From Dyella kyungheensis (GTDB lineage: Bacteria > Pseudomonadota > Gammaproteobacteria > Xanthomonadales > Rhodanobacteraceae): a stretch of 64,000 nucleotides of DNA. The DNA is taken from positions 879,630-943,629 of the forward strand of contig NZ_JADIKC010000003.1 in NCBI RefSeq assembly GCF_016905005.1, read 5' to 3'. Positions within the stretch are counted from its first letter, which is position 1; the number at the start of each line of letters is the position of its first letter. The translations under genes and the position numbers were made by a program. Positions 48,195-60,456 of this stretch are shown piece after piece. Under the pieces are notes generated by a model. The model did not search any database, was not told the origin of the DNA, and was given only the letters and a program-made list of their open reading frames with translations.

Positions 48195-50099
48195 ATGCTG
48201 CAGACATTGCGTACCAAGCTTCAAGGATGGCCATCCATCGTCATTCTGGGTATCTGCGTCTTCGCCATCTCGTTTTTCGGCATCGAATCGTATTTCGCGA
48301 CGCGCAACGACACCTACGTCGCGATGGTCGGCAAGCATGAAATCAGCCAGCGCGACTTCCAGGACCGCATCAACGAGGCGCGCCGCGACGCCGCTGCCCG
48401 CGCAGGCGACCAGTTCGACGGCGCCGAATTCGAGAAGCCGGAAGTCAAGCGCCAGATCCTCGATCAGCTGATCAACGAGCAGCTGTTGCGTCAGACCAAC
48501 GAGACGCTGGGCCTGAAGGTTTCCAGCGTGGAACTGCGCGATCGCATTGCCACGCAGCAGGCATTCCAGGTCAACGGCCAGTTCGATCCGGCCACCTATC
48601 GCGCCATCCTCGCCGCGCAGAACATGACCCCGGCGATGTTCGAGAACAGCCAGCGCGCCTCGCTCGAACCGGGCCTGCTGCCGCGCGCCATCATCGCCAG
48701 CACCATCGTCACCGATGCCGACATGGAGCGTTACCTCAACCTGCTGTACCAGCGCCGCGACCTGCGCTGGTTCTCGGTGCCGCGTCCGACACTCACCGAT
48801 ACCGAGGTGACCGACGCGCAGCTCGATGGCTTCTACAAGGAACACCAAGCCGACTTCATGAATCCCGAGCAGGTCTCGGTGAAGTACATCGAAGTCAACG
48901 GCGCCGATTTCAAGATCGATGCGCAGCCCAGCGAAGACGAGCTGAAGAAGCGCTACGAAGACCAGAAGCAGCGCTTCGTGCAGCCCGAGCAGCGACTGGT
49001 TTCGCACATCCTGGTGAACGTGCCCAAGAACGCCACGCCGGACCAGCAGAAGGCCGCGCTGGCCAAGGCCGAGAAGATCGCCGCGGAAGCCACGCCCGAC
49101 AATTTCGCCAAGCTCGCCACGCAGGATTCGGACGACCTGGGTTCGAAGCGTTCGGGCGGCGACCTGGGCTGGCTGGAGAAGGGTGTCACCAACGCTTCGT
49201 TCGACTCCGCGCTGTTCGCTCTGCAGAAGGGCCAGATTTCCAAGCCGGTGCTGTCCGACGAGGGTTATCACGTGCTGTGGCTGCGCGATGTGCGCAGCGG
49301 CGACGCCAAGCCGTTCGCCGAAGTGCGCGATCAGATCGCCAAGGATTACCTGACCACCGAGCGCGACCGCCAGTACAACGAACTGGCTGGCAAGCTCACC
49401 GACCAGACCTACCAGAACCCCTCGACGCTGGACACGGCCGCGCAGGCACTGAACCTGCCGGTGAAGACCACCGAGCTGTTCTCGCGCAAGGGCGGCCAGG
49501 GCATCGCGGCCGATCCGAAGCTGGTCCAGGCGGCCTTCTCCGATGACGTGCTGCTCCAGGGCAACAATTCGGGCCTGATCGATCTGGGCAACGATCACGC
49601 CGTCGTGGTGCGCGTGGACAAGCACGTGCCGGCAGCGGCGCGTCCGCTGGCCGAGGTGCGCGACCAGGTGCGCCAGAAGATCCTCGACGAGCGCGCTGCG
49701 GCCGAGGAACAGAAGCGCGCCGACGCACTGCTGGCTCGCCTGCAGAAGGGCGAAGACATGCAGGCCGTCGCCAGCTCGTCGGGTGCGACGGTGCAGGTCG
49801 TGGCCGATGCCGTGCGCATGCAGCAGGGCGTGGCTCCGGAAGTGCTGCTGCAGGCCTTCCTGCTGCCGCATCCGGCCGCCGGCAAGGCGGAGTTCGGCCG
49901 CGTCTCCCTGCCGGATGGCAACTTCGCGCTGGTCGGCGTGGACAAGGTGCAGGACGGCGACCTGAGCAAGGTATCGGCGGAACAGCGCAGCACGTTGCGC
50001 GACCAGATGGCGCAGGCGTACGGCATCCTCGCCACGCAGGCTTACATCGATGCGTTGAAGGCGAAGACCGATATCAAGATCGCGACTGATCGCATGTAA
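48195..50099 (+). CDS. ppiD: Periplasmic folding chaperone / peptidyl-prolyl isomerase PpiD
   Basis: A 634-residue inner-membrane-anchored SurA-like protein. The N-terminal anchor (about 13-34, IVILGICVFAISFFGIESY) precedes a SurA_N-like helical domain (about 35-215) and a parvulin domain (about 265-360; VSHILVNVPKNATPD ... GGDLGWLEKG). It assists folding of exported proteins at the Sec translocon exit. The start at 48195 places the anchor at the N-terminus as in other PpiD proteins. As in E. coli it is downstream of hupB, but two tRNA genes intervene. Confidence 0.95.
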   Translation: MLQTLRTKLQGWPSIVILGICVFAISFFGIESYFATRNDTYVAMVGKHEISQRDFQDRINEARRDAAARAGDQFDGAEFEKPEVKRQILDQLINEQLLRQTNETLGLKVSSVELRDRIATQQAFQVNGQFDPATYRAILAAQNMTPAMFENSQRASLEPGLLPRAIIASTIVTDADMERYLNLLYQRRDLRWFSVPRPTLTDTEVTDAQLDGFYKEHQADFMNPEQVSVKYIEVNGADFKIDAQPSEDELKKRYEDQKQRFVQPEQRLVSHILVNVPKNATPDQQKAALAKAEKIAAEATPDNFAKLATQDSDDLGSKRSGGDLGWLEKGVTNASFDSALFALQKGQISKPVLSDEGYHVLWLRDVRSGDAKPFAEVRDQIAKDYLTTERDRQYNELAGKLTDQTYQNPSTLDTAAQALNLPVKTTELFSRKGGQGIAADPKLVQAAFSDDVLLQGNNSGLIDLGNDHAVVVRVDKHVPAAARPLAEVRDQVRQKILDERAAAEEQKRADALLARLQKGEDMQAVASSSGATVQVVADAVRMQQGVAPEVLLQAFLLPHPAAGKAEFGRVSLPDGNFALVGVDKVQDGDLSKVSAEQRSTLRDQMAQAYGILATQAYIDALKAKTDIKIATDRM

Positions 50100-50120
50100 G
50101 CAGCGCTTGCGTTGCAAATG

Positions 50121-50153
50121 AAAAGGGCGGCCCGAGGGTCGCCCTTTTTTTTT
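50121..50153. terminator. Bidirectional terminator between ppiD and mltD
   Basis: Stem AAAGGGCG / CGCCCTTT with a ten-base loop, followed by nine T on the plus strand and TTTT on the minus strand. Confidence 0.9.
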
Positions 50154-50180
50154 GTCGCAAGAAGCCGTCGCCTGTCTGCG

Positions 50181-51434
50181 TCAGCCCGGCGCGCTGACCT
50201 TCAACACCTGGCCCGGCTTGACCACGGCTCCTGCCAGGTGATTCCACTGCTGCAGCTGCTTGATGTCGACCGAGTAGCGCTTTGCGATTGACCACAGGCT
50301 CTCGCCGGACTTGACCGTGTGCGTGCGGTTCGAGGTCGATGCGCTGCGCTTGTCCGGGCTTGCGCCGTCGTCACCGTCGGCTGCGCTGAGGGCGGCGCCC
50401 AGCGGCGGCAGCGTTGCGGTGCCGGGCACGCTCTGGGCATTGCCGTTGTTCTCGGCGGTCAGGGCATTGCGGAACTGCTCCACCTTGTTGCTGGGGAGCA
50501 TCACGTAAGGCGATGCCTTCGTATCGATCACGCCGTTGCGGAACGCGGCATTGATGTCCTTCAAATCGTCTGGCGACATGCCGGCGTGGCTGGCGGCGCG
50601 CGCAATCGGCATCGAGTTGTCGATCTCCACCTTCACCAGTCGCTGTTCGGAGGGAAGCGAGGGCAGGCTGACGTCGAAGCGATCCGGCTCGCGGATCACG
50701 CAAGCGATGGCAAGCAGCTTGACCAGGTGCTCGCGCGTCACCGGCTTCACCGGCATCTTCGGGATGACTGGCTCGTCCGGCGGCGAGCCATGCTGGCTGA
50801 CGACGCGCTTGATGCCGAATTCGCCCGCGTTGAACGCGTAGTCCACCAGTCGCCAGTCGCCGAGATCGTCGTGGTAGCGGCTGAGCAACGCCATGATGGC
50901 GTCCGTGGCCGCCGGCACGTCCAGGCGTCCATCGAAATTCTTGTCGACGCGTATGCCCATGGCATTGGCGGTCGACGGCATGATCTGCCACATGCCCGAG
51001 GGCATGCCCTTGGCGCCATAAACCGGCCGATACTGGCTTTCGACCCAGGGCACGAGGGCGAATTCGCCGGCCACGTGATGTCGCTCGGCCACCTGCTGCA
51101 CGTAGGCCAGTCGCGGTGCGGCGGCGGCGAGCTGATCTTCGAAGCGCTGCGGGTTGCTGGTGTAGCGGCGCGCCCAGGCGAGGATATTCGGGTCGGCGTC
51201 GCAATCGGCCATGGCGAAACTGTTGCGCAGGTTCTGCCAGATATTGCCGTCGTCGACCGCGCTGTTCGCCACCGGCGTGGGGCGCGAGGGTGCCACCGTG
51301 TGCGACGTCTCGACGTGTGGGGCTGGCGCGGGAGCCGGCGCTTGCGCGGGTTTCTGTGCGGGTCCCGATGCACACGCTGCCAGGAACATCGAAGTGGCGA
51401 GCGGCAGTGGGCGAAGGCGTCGGCTGGTCTTCAT
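50181..51434 (-). CDS. mltD: Membrane-bound lytic murein transglycosylase D
   Basis: A 417-residue lipoprotein. The signal sequence ends in a lipobox (FLAACASG, Cys about residue 21). An SLT catalytic domain (about 95-240) has the catalytic Glu in VPWVESQYRP and the GMWQIMP motif, and one LysM peptidoglycan-binding repeat closes it (about 370-415, HTVKSGESLWSIAKRY). It cleaves peptidoglycan to 1,6-anhydro products. It is shorter than E. coli MltD (452) and has a single LysM. The start overlaps the gloB stop (ATGA). Confidence 0.94.
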   Translation of the reverse strand: MKTSRRLRPLPLATSMFLAACASGPAQKPAQAPAPAPAPHVETSHTVAPSRPTPVANSAVDDGNIWQNLRNSFAMADCDADPNILAWARRYTSNPQRFEDQLAAAAPRLAYVQQVAERHHVAGEFALVPWVESQYRPVYGAKGMPSGMWQIMPSTANAMGIRVDKNFDGRLDVPAATDAIMALLSRYHDDLGDWRLVDYAFNAGEFGIKRVVSQHGSPPDEPVIPKMPVKPVTREHLVKLLAIACVIREPDRFDVSLPSLPSEQRLVKVEIDNSMPIARAASHAGMSPDDLKDINAAFRNGVIDTKASPYVMLPSNKVEQFRNALTAENNGNAQSVPGTATLPPLGAALSAADGDDGASPDKRSASTSNRTHTVKSGESLWSIAKRYSVDIKQLQQWNHLAGAVVKPGQVLKVSAPG

Positions 51435-52195
51435 CCGGTGAATACGTCCTTGTTGGCCCGCAACGCCGCGAAACGCGCCACGCGGTCGCCTTCAACGCCG
51501 TGGCGTCGACTCCAGGCGATCACGGCATCGTTGTCCGTGCGAAGGAACGGGTTGGTCGCCTGCTCGGTCGACAACGCGACCGGAAGGCTGGGCTGGTTGC
51601 GCGCACGCAGCGCGGCAACTTCCTGTTGGCGCGCGGCGAGCGCGGCATTGTCCGGCTCGATGGTCTGCGCGAAGCGCCCATTGGCCGCGGTGTATTCGTG
51701 GGCGGAGCAGACCAGCGTGTTGCCCGGCAGCGTCGCCAGGCGATCGAGCGACGCCAACATTTGCGCGGGCGTGCCTTCGAACAGGCGTCCGCAGCCCATG
51801 CTGAAGAGTGTGTCGCCACAAAGCAGCACGCCTTCGCCGGTATAGGCGATATGCGTGGTGGTGTGCCCGGGAACGGCGAGCACGAGGAAGCGCGAGGCAG
51901 GCGAGGCGAGTACCACGACGTCGCCGTTACTTACGCGATGCGTCGCCTGAGTGATGCGCTCGTCATGCGGCGCGTAGACGGGCACGTCGTTTCGCGCGAG
52001 CAGGGCATCCACGCCGCCGATATGGTCGTGGTGGTGATGCGTGAGCAGGATGGCGCGAAGCTGCAGATCCCTCTGCTTGAGGGCTGCCTCGACCGGCTGG
52101 GCTTCGCCGGGATCAACCACGATGGCCTGGCCATCGTCGTCGTGCAGCACCCAGATGTAGTTGTCGGCAAGCGCCGGTAACGGTACGACTTGCAA
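51431..52195 (-). CDS. gloB: Hydroxyacylglutathione hydrolase (glyoxalase II)
   Basis: A 254-residue metallo-beta-lactamase-fold enzyme with the dinuclear-metal motif THHHHDHIGG (about residue 52), PGHTTTHIAY, and the C-terminal HAGH domain (RTDNDAVIAW). It hydrolyses S-lactoylglutathione in methylglyoxal detoxification. The start is TTG at 52195, preceded by GGAGGA eight bases upstream; no ATG fits the family N-terminus. It is divergent from the methyltransferase gene and coupled to mltD. Confidence 0.95.
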   Translation of the reverse strand: MQVVPLPALADNYIWVLHDDDGQAIVVDPGEAQPVEAALKQRDLQLRAILLTHHHHDHIGGVDALLARNDVPVYAPHDERITQATHRVSNGDVVVLASPASRFLVLAVPGHTTTHIAYTGEGVLLCGDTLFSMGCGRLFEGTPAQMLASLDRLATLPGNTLVCSAHEYTAANGRFAQTIEPDNAALAARQQEVAALRARNQPSLPVALSTEQATNPFLRTDNDAVIAWSRRHGVEGDRVARFAALRANKDVFTG

Positions 52196-52417
52196 GGAGT
52201 CGTCCTCCGCGGAAGCGAATCAGCTGACGCAGGCCATCCAGGCCTGCGGAAGTGCCCGACTATAAGGCCCCAAGTTGGCTCGCTCGTTAGTGAGACGTTA
52301 ACCGTCAATCGGGCAGTTCAGACTTGCGTGGGCGGCCCGGTTATCGGTGTCGACCAGGACACGTTGTCGGCGGGCTGCCGCTACACTGTCGACATCGATA
52401 CGACCGGCCGGCCCTCC

Positions 52418-53101
52418 ATGTCTCAGCGTGATCAAGACATCTACAGCAGTGCTCCGTTGCGCCGTCTGCTGGCCGAAGAGACCGTCGCGCTGGCGCCGGG
52501 GCTGCAGCGCTGCAGCGGCACCCACGCGCTGCTGGTGAGCGCCGCCATGGACGACCAGCCGCCGGTGCTGCCCTTGCTGGGCAACTGGACCCGGCTGAGC
52601 ATGACCGGACAGCACTACGGGGGCGATCTGACCGCGCGCACGGACGAAGCGCTGCCGTTCCTCGACGATGCGTTCGACCTGGTGCTGTTGCGCCACGCAC
52701 TCGAAGTGTCCAGCACGCCACAGGAGATGCTGGAAGAGGCCTCGCGCGTGCTGGCGCCCGGCGGCGTGCTCGCCGTGACCGGACTGCACCCCTTCAGCGC
52801 ATGGCTACCGTGGATGATGTGGCGTACGCGCGGTCGCGCTCCCGCGATGCATGCGCCGCTGCTGCTGGAGCGCTGGGTGCGCCGGCGCGAACTGGAAATC
52901 GAGCGCATCGAACGCGTCGGGCGGATGTGGCCCGGCAGCCATGCCGGCGTCGACGCGACGCGCGCCTTGGGGGGCGGCTATCTGCTGATCGCGCGCAAGC
53001 GCCGTCGCATGGCCACACCGATCCGACTGAAACCCAAGACCATGCCGGCCACCGTCAACGTTGGCCTGGCACCGGGTGCCCGACGCAATGCGGCATCCTG
53101 A
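52418..53101 (+). CDS. SAM-dependent methyltransferase-fold protein (YafS-like position)
   Basis: A 227-residue methyltransferase-11-like protein. The core (LPFLDDAFDLVLLRHALEVSSTPQEMLEEASRVLAPGGVLAVTG) is clear, but the N-terminal glycine-rich SAM motif is weak. The position beside gloB and rnhA matches yafS in E. coli. ATG 52418 begins the recognisable sequence; the longer upstream frame overlaps the gloB start region. The C-terminal 30 residues are basic. Confidence 0.82.
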   Translation: MSQRDQDIYSSAPLRRLLAEETVALAPGLQRCSGTHALLVSAAMDDQPPVLPLLGNWTRLSMTGQHYGGDLTARTDEALPFLDDAFDLVLLRHALEVSSTPQEMLEEASRVLAPGGVLAVTGLHPFSAWLPWMMWRTRGRAPAMHAPLLLERWVRRRELEIERIERVGRMWPGSHAGVDATRALGGGYLLIARKRRRMATPIRLKPKTMPATVNVGLAPGARRNAAS

Positions 53102-53119
53102 TTTTTCGCAAATCGATCG

Positions 53120-53572
53120 ATGGTGACAATGACTGAAGTGGAAGCTTTTACCGACGGCGCATGCCTCGGCAATCCAGGGCCGGGCGGCTGGGCCGCACTG
53201 CTGCGCGCCAAGGGCACCGAGCGCATGCTCTCAGGTGGTGAGCCAGCCACCACCAATAATCGGATGGAACTCATGGCCGCCATCGGCGCGCTCGAGGCGT
53301 TGACGCGTCCGTGCAAGGTCGCGCTCACCACCGACTCGCGCTACGTGATGCAGGGCATCGAGGAATGGGTACCCAAGTGGCGCGCCAACGGCTGGAAAAC
53401 CGCGGACAAGAAACCGGTGAAGAACCAGGACCTGTGGGAACGCTTGTCCAGCGCGACGCAGATGCACCAGGTGCGCTGGCAATGGGTGAAGGGTCATAAC
53501 GGCCATGCGGAAAACGAGCGCGTCGATGTGGCGGCGCGCGAACAGGCCGAGCAGTTCAGGAGCAAGCCATGA
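53120..53572 (+). CDS. rnhA: Ribonuclease HI
   Basis: A 150-residue enzyme that cleaves RNA in RNA-DNA hybrids. The catalytic acids are in [14 protein letters not shown] (Asp), NRMELMA (Glu), TTDSRYV (Asp) and the late NERVDVAAR (Asp). Start may be ATG 53120 or 53129. It overlaps dnaQ by four bases (ATGA). Confidence 0.96.
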   Translation: MVTMTEVEAFTDGACLGNPGPGGWAALLRAKGTERMLSGGEPATTNNRMELMAAIGALEALTRPCKVALTTDSRYVMQGIEEWVPKWRANGWKTADKKPVKNQDLWERLSSATQMHQVRWQWVKGHNGHAENERVDVAAREQAEQFRSKP

Positions 53573-54291
53573 GGCAGATCGTGCTGGATACCGAGACCAC
53601 CGGTCTCGAAGTCCGTCAGGGCCATCGCCTGATCGAAATCGCCTGCGTGGAGATGATCGAGCGTCGTCCCACCGGCAAGTACTACCAGACCTACCTCAAC
53701 CCCGATCGCGCCATCGATGAAGGTGCGCGGCAGGTGACCGGCATCGAGGATGAATTCCTGCTCGACAAGCCGCGCTTTGCGGAGGTGGTGGAAGAATTCC
53801 TCGCCTTCGTCGATGGCGCCGAGTTGATCATCCACAACGCGACGTTCGACGTGGGCTTCATCAATGGCGAGCTGGCGCGCCTGGGTGAATCGTTCGGACG
53901 CCTGGAAGACCGCTGCAGCGTGCTCGATACGCTGATGATGGCGCGCGAGCGCTATCCCGGCCAGCGCAACAGCCTCGACGCATTGTGCAAACGCCTGGGC
54001 GTCGACAACTCCGCGCGCGACCTGCACGGCGGCCTGATCGACGCGCAGTTGCTGGCGGACGTCTATATCGCCATGACCTCGGGCCAGGTCGTGCTGGATC
54101 TGGGCTTCGAGGGAGGGCACGAGCAGGCTGTATCGGCGACGCTGACGCCGATGGTGCTCGAGCATCGCCCCCGTGTGCTGCGCGCCAATGCGGACGAAGT
54201 CGCCACGCACGAGAAACGTCTCGATGGGTTGGACAAGAGCGCGGGCGGTGTATCCGTGTGGCGCCGCGAAGAGGCGGCTACGGTCAACTGA
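53569..54291 (+). CDS. dnaQ: DNA polymerase III epsilon subunit
   Basis: A 240-residue proofreading 3'-5' exonuclease. Exo I DTETTG (about residue 7), Exo [13 protein letters not shown] (about 97) and Exo [17 protein letters not shown] (about 157) are all present, followed by the C-terminal alpha-binding tail. AGGAG precedes the ATG. It is translationally coupled to rnhA and convergent with the phosphatase gene. Confidence 0.96.
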   Translation: MRQIVLDTETTGLEVRQGHRLIEIACVEMIERRPTGKYYQTYLNPDRAIDEGARQVTGIEDEFLLDKPRFAEVVEEFLAFVDGAELIIHNATFDVGFINGELARLGESFGRLEDRCSVLDTLMMARERYPGQRNSLDALCKRLGVDNSARDLHGGLIDAQLLADVYIAMTSGQVVLDLGFEGGHEQAVSATLTPMVLEHRPRVLRANADEVATHEKRLDGLDKSAGGVSVWRREEAATVN

Positions 54292-54306
54292 AGGCTGGCG
54301 CCCGCG

Positions 54307-55008
54307 TCAGTTGACGCGGGCGAGAATGATGGTGACGTTGTCGCTGCCGCCGCCATCGAGTGCCGCGAGCAGCAAATGCTCCGCACTCTCCTGCGCCGAG
54401 AGATCCTGGCGCGAGACGACGTTCGCGATGATGCCGTCGTCCACTTCCTCGGTAAGCCCGTCGCTGCAGAGCAGGAAACACATGCCGTGTTCGAGCTTGC
54501 CCCGCGCCATGCCGATGTGCAGTTGCTCGGCCGCCGTGATCCCCAGGGCCTGGGTGATCACGTTGCGCTGCGGATGCCGCGCCGCCTGCCTGGGATCGAG
54601 GGTCCCGGCCGCCACCAGCTCCTGCACCAGCGAGTGATCGTGGCTGACCTGGCGCAGCGTTTTCTGCCAGAGATAGACCCGGCTGTCGCCCACCCACACC
54701 ACTTCGTAGGTGTCCGCATGCAGGCGGATCGCGGCAATCGTGGTGCCCATGGGCCGCGGATCGCGGAAGCTGCGGCTGTGCTGGATCAGCCGCTCGTCGG
54801 CTGCGCGAACCGCTTCCACCAGGGTGTGTCCACGGGTGACGAGATCGGCGACGGCGTCGCGCACGAGCGCGGCCGCCACTTCACCGTGCTGGTGCCCACC
54901 CATGCCGTCGGCCACGAGAAACAGGCCGAGCGAGGCGTCGGCATAGTAGGTGTCTTCGTTCCGCGTGCGGCGCAGGCCGACGTGGGTTCCGTGTCCGAAT
55001 TCGATCAT
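54307..55008 (-). CDS. PP2C-type serine/threonine phosphatase
   Basis: A 233-residue metal-dependent phosphatase of the Stp/PrpC class. Metal-binding motifs are visible: RNEDTYY (about 18), VADGMGGH (about 33), WVGDSRVYL (about 107), SDGLTEEV (about 183) and GGSDNVTII (about 219). The start at 55008 (MIEFGHGTHVG) matches family N-termini; an earlier ATG adds 11 residues. No partner kinase is adjacent. An inverted repeat (CGCCCGCGTCA, 54299-54322) overlaps its 3' end. Confidence 0.93.
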   Translation of the reverse strand: MIEFGHGTHVGLRRTRNEDTYYADASLGLFLVADGMGGHQHGEVAAALVRDAVADLVTRGHTLVEAVRAADERLIQHSRSFRDPRPMGTTIAAIRLHADTYEVVWVGDSRVYLWQKTLRQVSHDHSLVQELVAAGTLDPRQAARHPQRNVITQALGITAAEQLHIGMARGKLEHGMCFLLCSDGLTEEVDDGIIANVVSRQDLSAQESAEHLLLAALDGGGSDNVTIILARVN

Positions 55009-55107
55009 GAGGTGCCTGGTGTGGCGGTGCGAGGCGAGCATGACGGATTGGGGATGAATGCGTAAAGAAGGTTGTGGCTTCGAGTGGGGTGGATCGGCAG
55101 GTTTGCG

Positions 55108-55401
55108 TTAGGCCGCTGCGGCATGCAGCTTTACGCCGACGGCGCGAGTCACCTTCAAGATGGTGGCGAAATCGGGGTTGCGTTCGCCGGAGAGAGCCTT
55201 GTAGAGGCTTTCGCGGGAGAGGCCGGTGTCTTTGGCAACTTGGGTCATGCCTTTGGCGCGGGCGATATCGCCAAGCGCTCTAGCGATAAAGGCGGCATCT
55301 CCGTTGCTTTCCTCGATGCAGGCATCTAGGTAAGCGGCGCAGTCTTCGGGTGTGGTGAGGTAATCAACTACGTCGTAAGGGAAGGTTTGTGTCTTTTTCA
55401 T
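55108..55401 (-). CDS. HigA-like antitoxin (HTH addiction-module antidote)
   Basis: A 97-residue protein starting MKKTQTFPYDVVDYLTTPED, the form of the HI1420-type antidote family, with a C-terminal Xre-type helix-turn-helix (GMTQVAKDTGLSRESLYKAL). It would bind and neutralise the toxin encoded 16 bp upstream and repress the pair. The start at 55401 gives the family length; a longer frame runs into the toxin gene. Confidence 0.9.
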   Translation of the reverse strand: MKKTQTFPYDVVDYLTTPEDCAAYLDACIEESNGDAAFIARALGDIARAKGMTQVAKDTGLSRESLYKALSGERNPDFATILKVTRAVGVKLHAAAA

Positions 55402-55417
55402 CGTCTGATTGCCAGTT

Positions 55418-55708
55418 TCACAGGTTGCTTGCGAGCGCCAGCGCGTGTGCGATGTCGGCCTGTTGCGAAGTTTTGTTTCCACCGCAGAGCAAGATGATGA
55501 GCGTGCTGCCGCGTTTGGTGTAATACACGCGGTATCCCGGACCGCAGTCGATCTTCAGTTCAACTATGCCGCCCGTCAGGACGCGGTGTTGGCCTGGGTT
55601 TCCCAGTGTGAGTCGACGGATGCGCGCGTTGATTCGAGCCTTCACCCGAATGTCGCGCAGCGTGCGCATCCAGTGGTCGTATTCCGCGGTCCGTCGCAGT
55701 TCGAGCAT
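55418..55708 (-). CDS. RelE/HigB-like toxin
   Basis: A 96-residue toxin of the HI1419/HigB type (ParE/RelE fold), with the core GPGYRVYYTKRGSTLIILLCGGNKTSQQ. It is probably an mRNA interferase. Toxin-first order is typical for this family. No strong ribosome-binding site precedes ATG 55708. Confidence 0.9.
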   Translation of the reverse strand: MLELRRTAEYDHWMRTLRDIRVKARINARIRRLTLGNPGQHRVLTGGIVELKIDCGPGYRVYYTKRGSTLIILLCGGNKTSQQADIAHALALASNL

Positions 55709-55985
55709 AACCAGAATGTAGCCGGTGGGCTACAGGGTGCGCAGCTGGCAGGGACAGATGGGCGGCGTAGGCTTTTGGCGAGGAAGTGGCTAAGCGCTCC
55801 GCGCTGAAGTGCCGCGGCTGTCGGGAGTTGCTCTCAGAAGAGCTAAGCGCGGCACGGGTGAGGTGGTGGGATTGTTGGGTCCATCCATGGACCCACCCCC
55901 TCCGCGCTTCGCGCTGCGGGGCCAGCCTGCGGCTGTCCAAATTTGTTCCTGACAAATTTGTCGAACCGGCGGGTTCTCATCAAGG
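55709..55985. other. Intergenic region with small palindromes, no gene
   Basis: Between the toxin gene and the tRNA-Ser palindrome lie short palindromic pieces (CAAATTTGTTCCTGACAAATTTG near 55937) and GC-rich dispersed-repeat-like sequence. Frames here are overlapping on several strands and protein-unlike. Confidence 0.6.
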
Positions 55986-56132
<147 letters not shown>

Positions 56133-56164
56133 AAAGATGTGCGTGTGGTCCACGCGAGCCGGCG

Positions 56165-56193
56165 ATTTTACGTGGTGTGGGGATGGCTGGCAA
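56165..56193 (-). promoter_or_regulatory. sigma70-type promoter of tRNA-Ser
   Basis: TTGCCA, a 17-base spacer and TAAAAT on the minus strand, ending 33 bases before the mature tRNA 5' end. Confidence 0.75.
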
Positions 56194-56223
56194 TGGGGTA
56201 GGGCGATTTCCGCATGTGATCAG

Positions 56224-56898
56224 TTAGCGCAGTGCGGCGCCCCAGCGATCGCCGCGTGGCAGATAGTGGTTGCCGGGGTCCAGCGAGAGGGCGACGCGGG
56301 TGGCGCGGCCGGTGATCTCGTTGCGCGGGAAGAAGCCGAAGTAGCGCGAGTCGGCGCTGTTGTCGCGGTTGTCGCCCAGCAGCAGGTAGTGGCCGGTGGG
56401 CACGGTGACGGGGCCGAAATCGCGGGTGTGTCCTTGCGCGGCGATCGACCAGCGCACGGTGTGCGGCCGGCTGCCCGAGTCTTCCACGGCGTAGAGGGCA
56501 GGGTCCTCGCGGTCGTCGCGGATGCCGCTGACGTGGGTGTAGCGGTAGTCGGCGGCTTTGCCATTCACATAAAGATGGTTCTGTACCAGCGCGACCTGGT
56601 CGCCGGGAACGCCGATCACGCGTTTGACCAGACGCTCGCCGGCCGCGGTGGAATCCAGCACGACGATGTCGCCGCGTTGCGGGTCGGCGCGATGGACGAG
56701 CGAGACGTGCGTGAAGGGCAGGCGCAGATCGTAGGCGGCCTTGTCGACCACGATGCGGTCGCCGATTTCGATGGTCGGCTGCATCGAGCCGGTGGGCACC
56801 ACGTTCCAGTCCGCGACGGCGCTGCGGAACATGAACATGCAGAGCAAGAAGGTCAGAAAACCTTTGTTGTTCGACAGCAGCCTGCTGAGTCGTTGCAT
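56224..56898 (-). CDS. lepB: Signal peptidase I
   Basis: A 224-residue inner-membrane peptidase. One N-terminal helix (about 13-29) precedes box B with the catalytic Ser (PTGSMQPT, about residue 37), the Lys in RLVKRVIGVPGD (about 91) and box E (LLGDNRDNSADSR). It is shorter than E. coli LepB (324) and has a single anchor. GGGAGGGG lies eight bases upstream. It is not next to lepA/rnc, so it may be an additional signal peptidase; no dedicated substrate is nearby. Confidence 0.92.
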   Translation of the reverse strand: MQRLSRLLSNNKGFLTFLLCMFMFRSAVADWNVVPTGSMQPTIEIGDRIVVDKAAYDLRLPFTHVSLVHRADPQRGDIVVLDSTAAGERLVKRVIGVPGDQVALVQNHLYVNGKAADYRYTHVSGIRDDREDPALYAVEDSGSRPHTVRWSIAAQGHTRDFGPVTVPTGHYLLLGDNRDNSADSRYFGFFPRNEITGRATRVALSLDPGNHYLPRGDRWGAALR

Positions 56899-56961
56899 GG
56901 ACGTACCCCTCCCGTTGCGATCAGAGAGTGGACCCCGCGGTGGAGTTTAAGTTTCCGGTGC

Positions 56962-56993
56962 AAAGAAAAAGGGCGGTGTCGCCACCGCCCTTC
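56962..56993 (-). terminator. Terminator of ppsA
   Basis: Stem AAGGGCGGTG / CCACCGCCCTT with a three-base loop and TTTTTCTTT following on the minus strand. Confidence 0.88.
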
Positions 56994-57016
56994 GGGTCAT
57001 GCCTGCAAGGCGCGTT

Positions 57017-59389
<2,373 letters not shown>

Positions 59390-59623
59390 GGGAGTCTCCT
59401 CGGGAGCTCGTAGGTTTCAGAAGCGGTCTTGACCCGGTTCCTGCATGAAATCGGGTGTTAAAGAACTGGTATTGTCCGCTGCCGATGGTGCGCAGCACAA
59501 GAAGACCATTCGGCCGAAAACCAGCGCCAGCTGCATACCAGTCAGCCGTGAGTCAAGCAAAGACAGGCTTTTCACGTTGCGCTAAGGTGAGGGCCAAGAA
59601 CCACCAGGGACTTTGGATTAGCC

Positions 59624-60439
59624 ATGCAGCGAACGGTTTTTTATATCTCCGATTCCACTGGTATTACAGCGGAGACGATCGGCAACAGTATTCTGGCGCA
59701 GTTTGAGGGCGTGCAGTTCGACAAGCACCGCTTGCCCTTCATCGACGACGCCCAGAAAGCCGAGGCGGCGGCGCTGCGCATCAAGACGCGTTACGCGCAA
59801 ACCGGCGAGCGCCCGATCGTGGTCAACACCATGGCGTCGCGCGAGCTGTGCGAGATCGTGGCCGAAAGCGGCGGGCTGATGCTGGACGTGTTCGCCCCGT
59901 TCATCGGTCCGCTGGAAGAAGAGCTGGGCGCCAAGCGTTCGGGCGCGGTGAACCGCTCGCACGGCATGGTGGACTTCGAGAAATACGAGGCGCGCATCAA
60001 CGCCACGAACTACGCCTTGTCACATGATGACGGTATCGATGTGGACTACGCCCAGGCCGATCTGATCCTGATCGGCGTGTCGCGCTCCGGCAAGACCCCG
60101 ACCTGCCTCTATATGGCCTTGCATTACGGCGTGAGCGCCGCCAACTATCCATTGACCGACGACGACCTGGACAAATTAGAACTGCCGGCGCGTCTGCGCC
60201 CCTATAAGGATCGGCTGTTCGGTCTCACCATCGATCCGATGCGGTTGGCGCAGATTCGTGAACAGCGACGCGCAGGCAGCCGTTATGCGACGCTGGAGCA
60301 GTGCCGCTGGGAATTGGCGCAGGCCGAGAAGCTGATGCGCCGGGAGAGCATTCCCAGCCTCAACACCACGCATGTCTCGATCGAGGAGATTGCGAGCAAG
60401 ATATTCGACCGCTTCGGTATCGAGCGGACCATGTTCTAA
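59624..60439 (+). CDS. ppsR: PEP synthase regulatory kinase/pyrophosphorylase
   Basis: A 271-residue DUF299 protein that switches PEP synthase off and on by ADP-dependent phosphorylation and Pi-dependent dephosphorylation. The P-loop [13 protein letters not shown] lies at about residue 150, and the N-terminus is [16 protein letters not shown]. It is divergently paired with ppsA. Only a weak ribosome-binding site is visible. Confidence 0.95.
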   Translation: MQRTVFYISDSTGITAETIGNSILAQFEGVQFDKHRLPFIDDAQKAEAAALRIKTRYAQTGERPIVVNTMASRELCEIVAESGGLMLDVFAPFIGPLEEELGAKRSGAVNRSHGMVDFEKYEARINATNYALSHDDGIDVDYAQADLILIGVSRSGKTPTCLYMALHYGVSAANYPLTDDDLDKLELPARLRPYKDRLFGLTIDPMRLAQIREQRRAGSRYATLEQCRWELAQAEKLMRRESIPSLNTTHVSIEEIASKIFDRFGIERTMF

Positions 60440-60456
60440 AGGAGCGCCCACCGCCC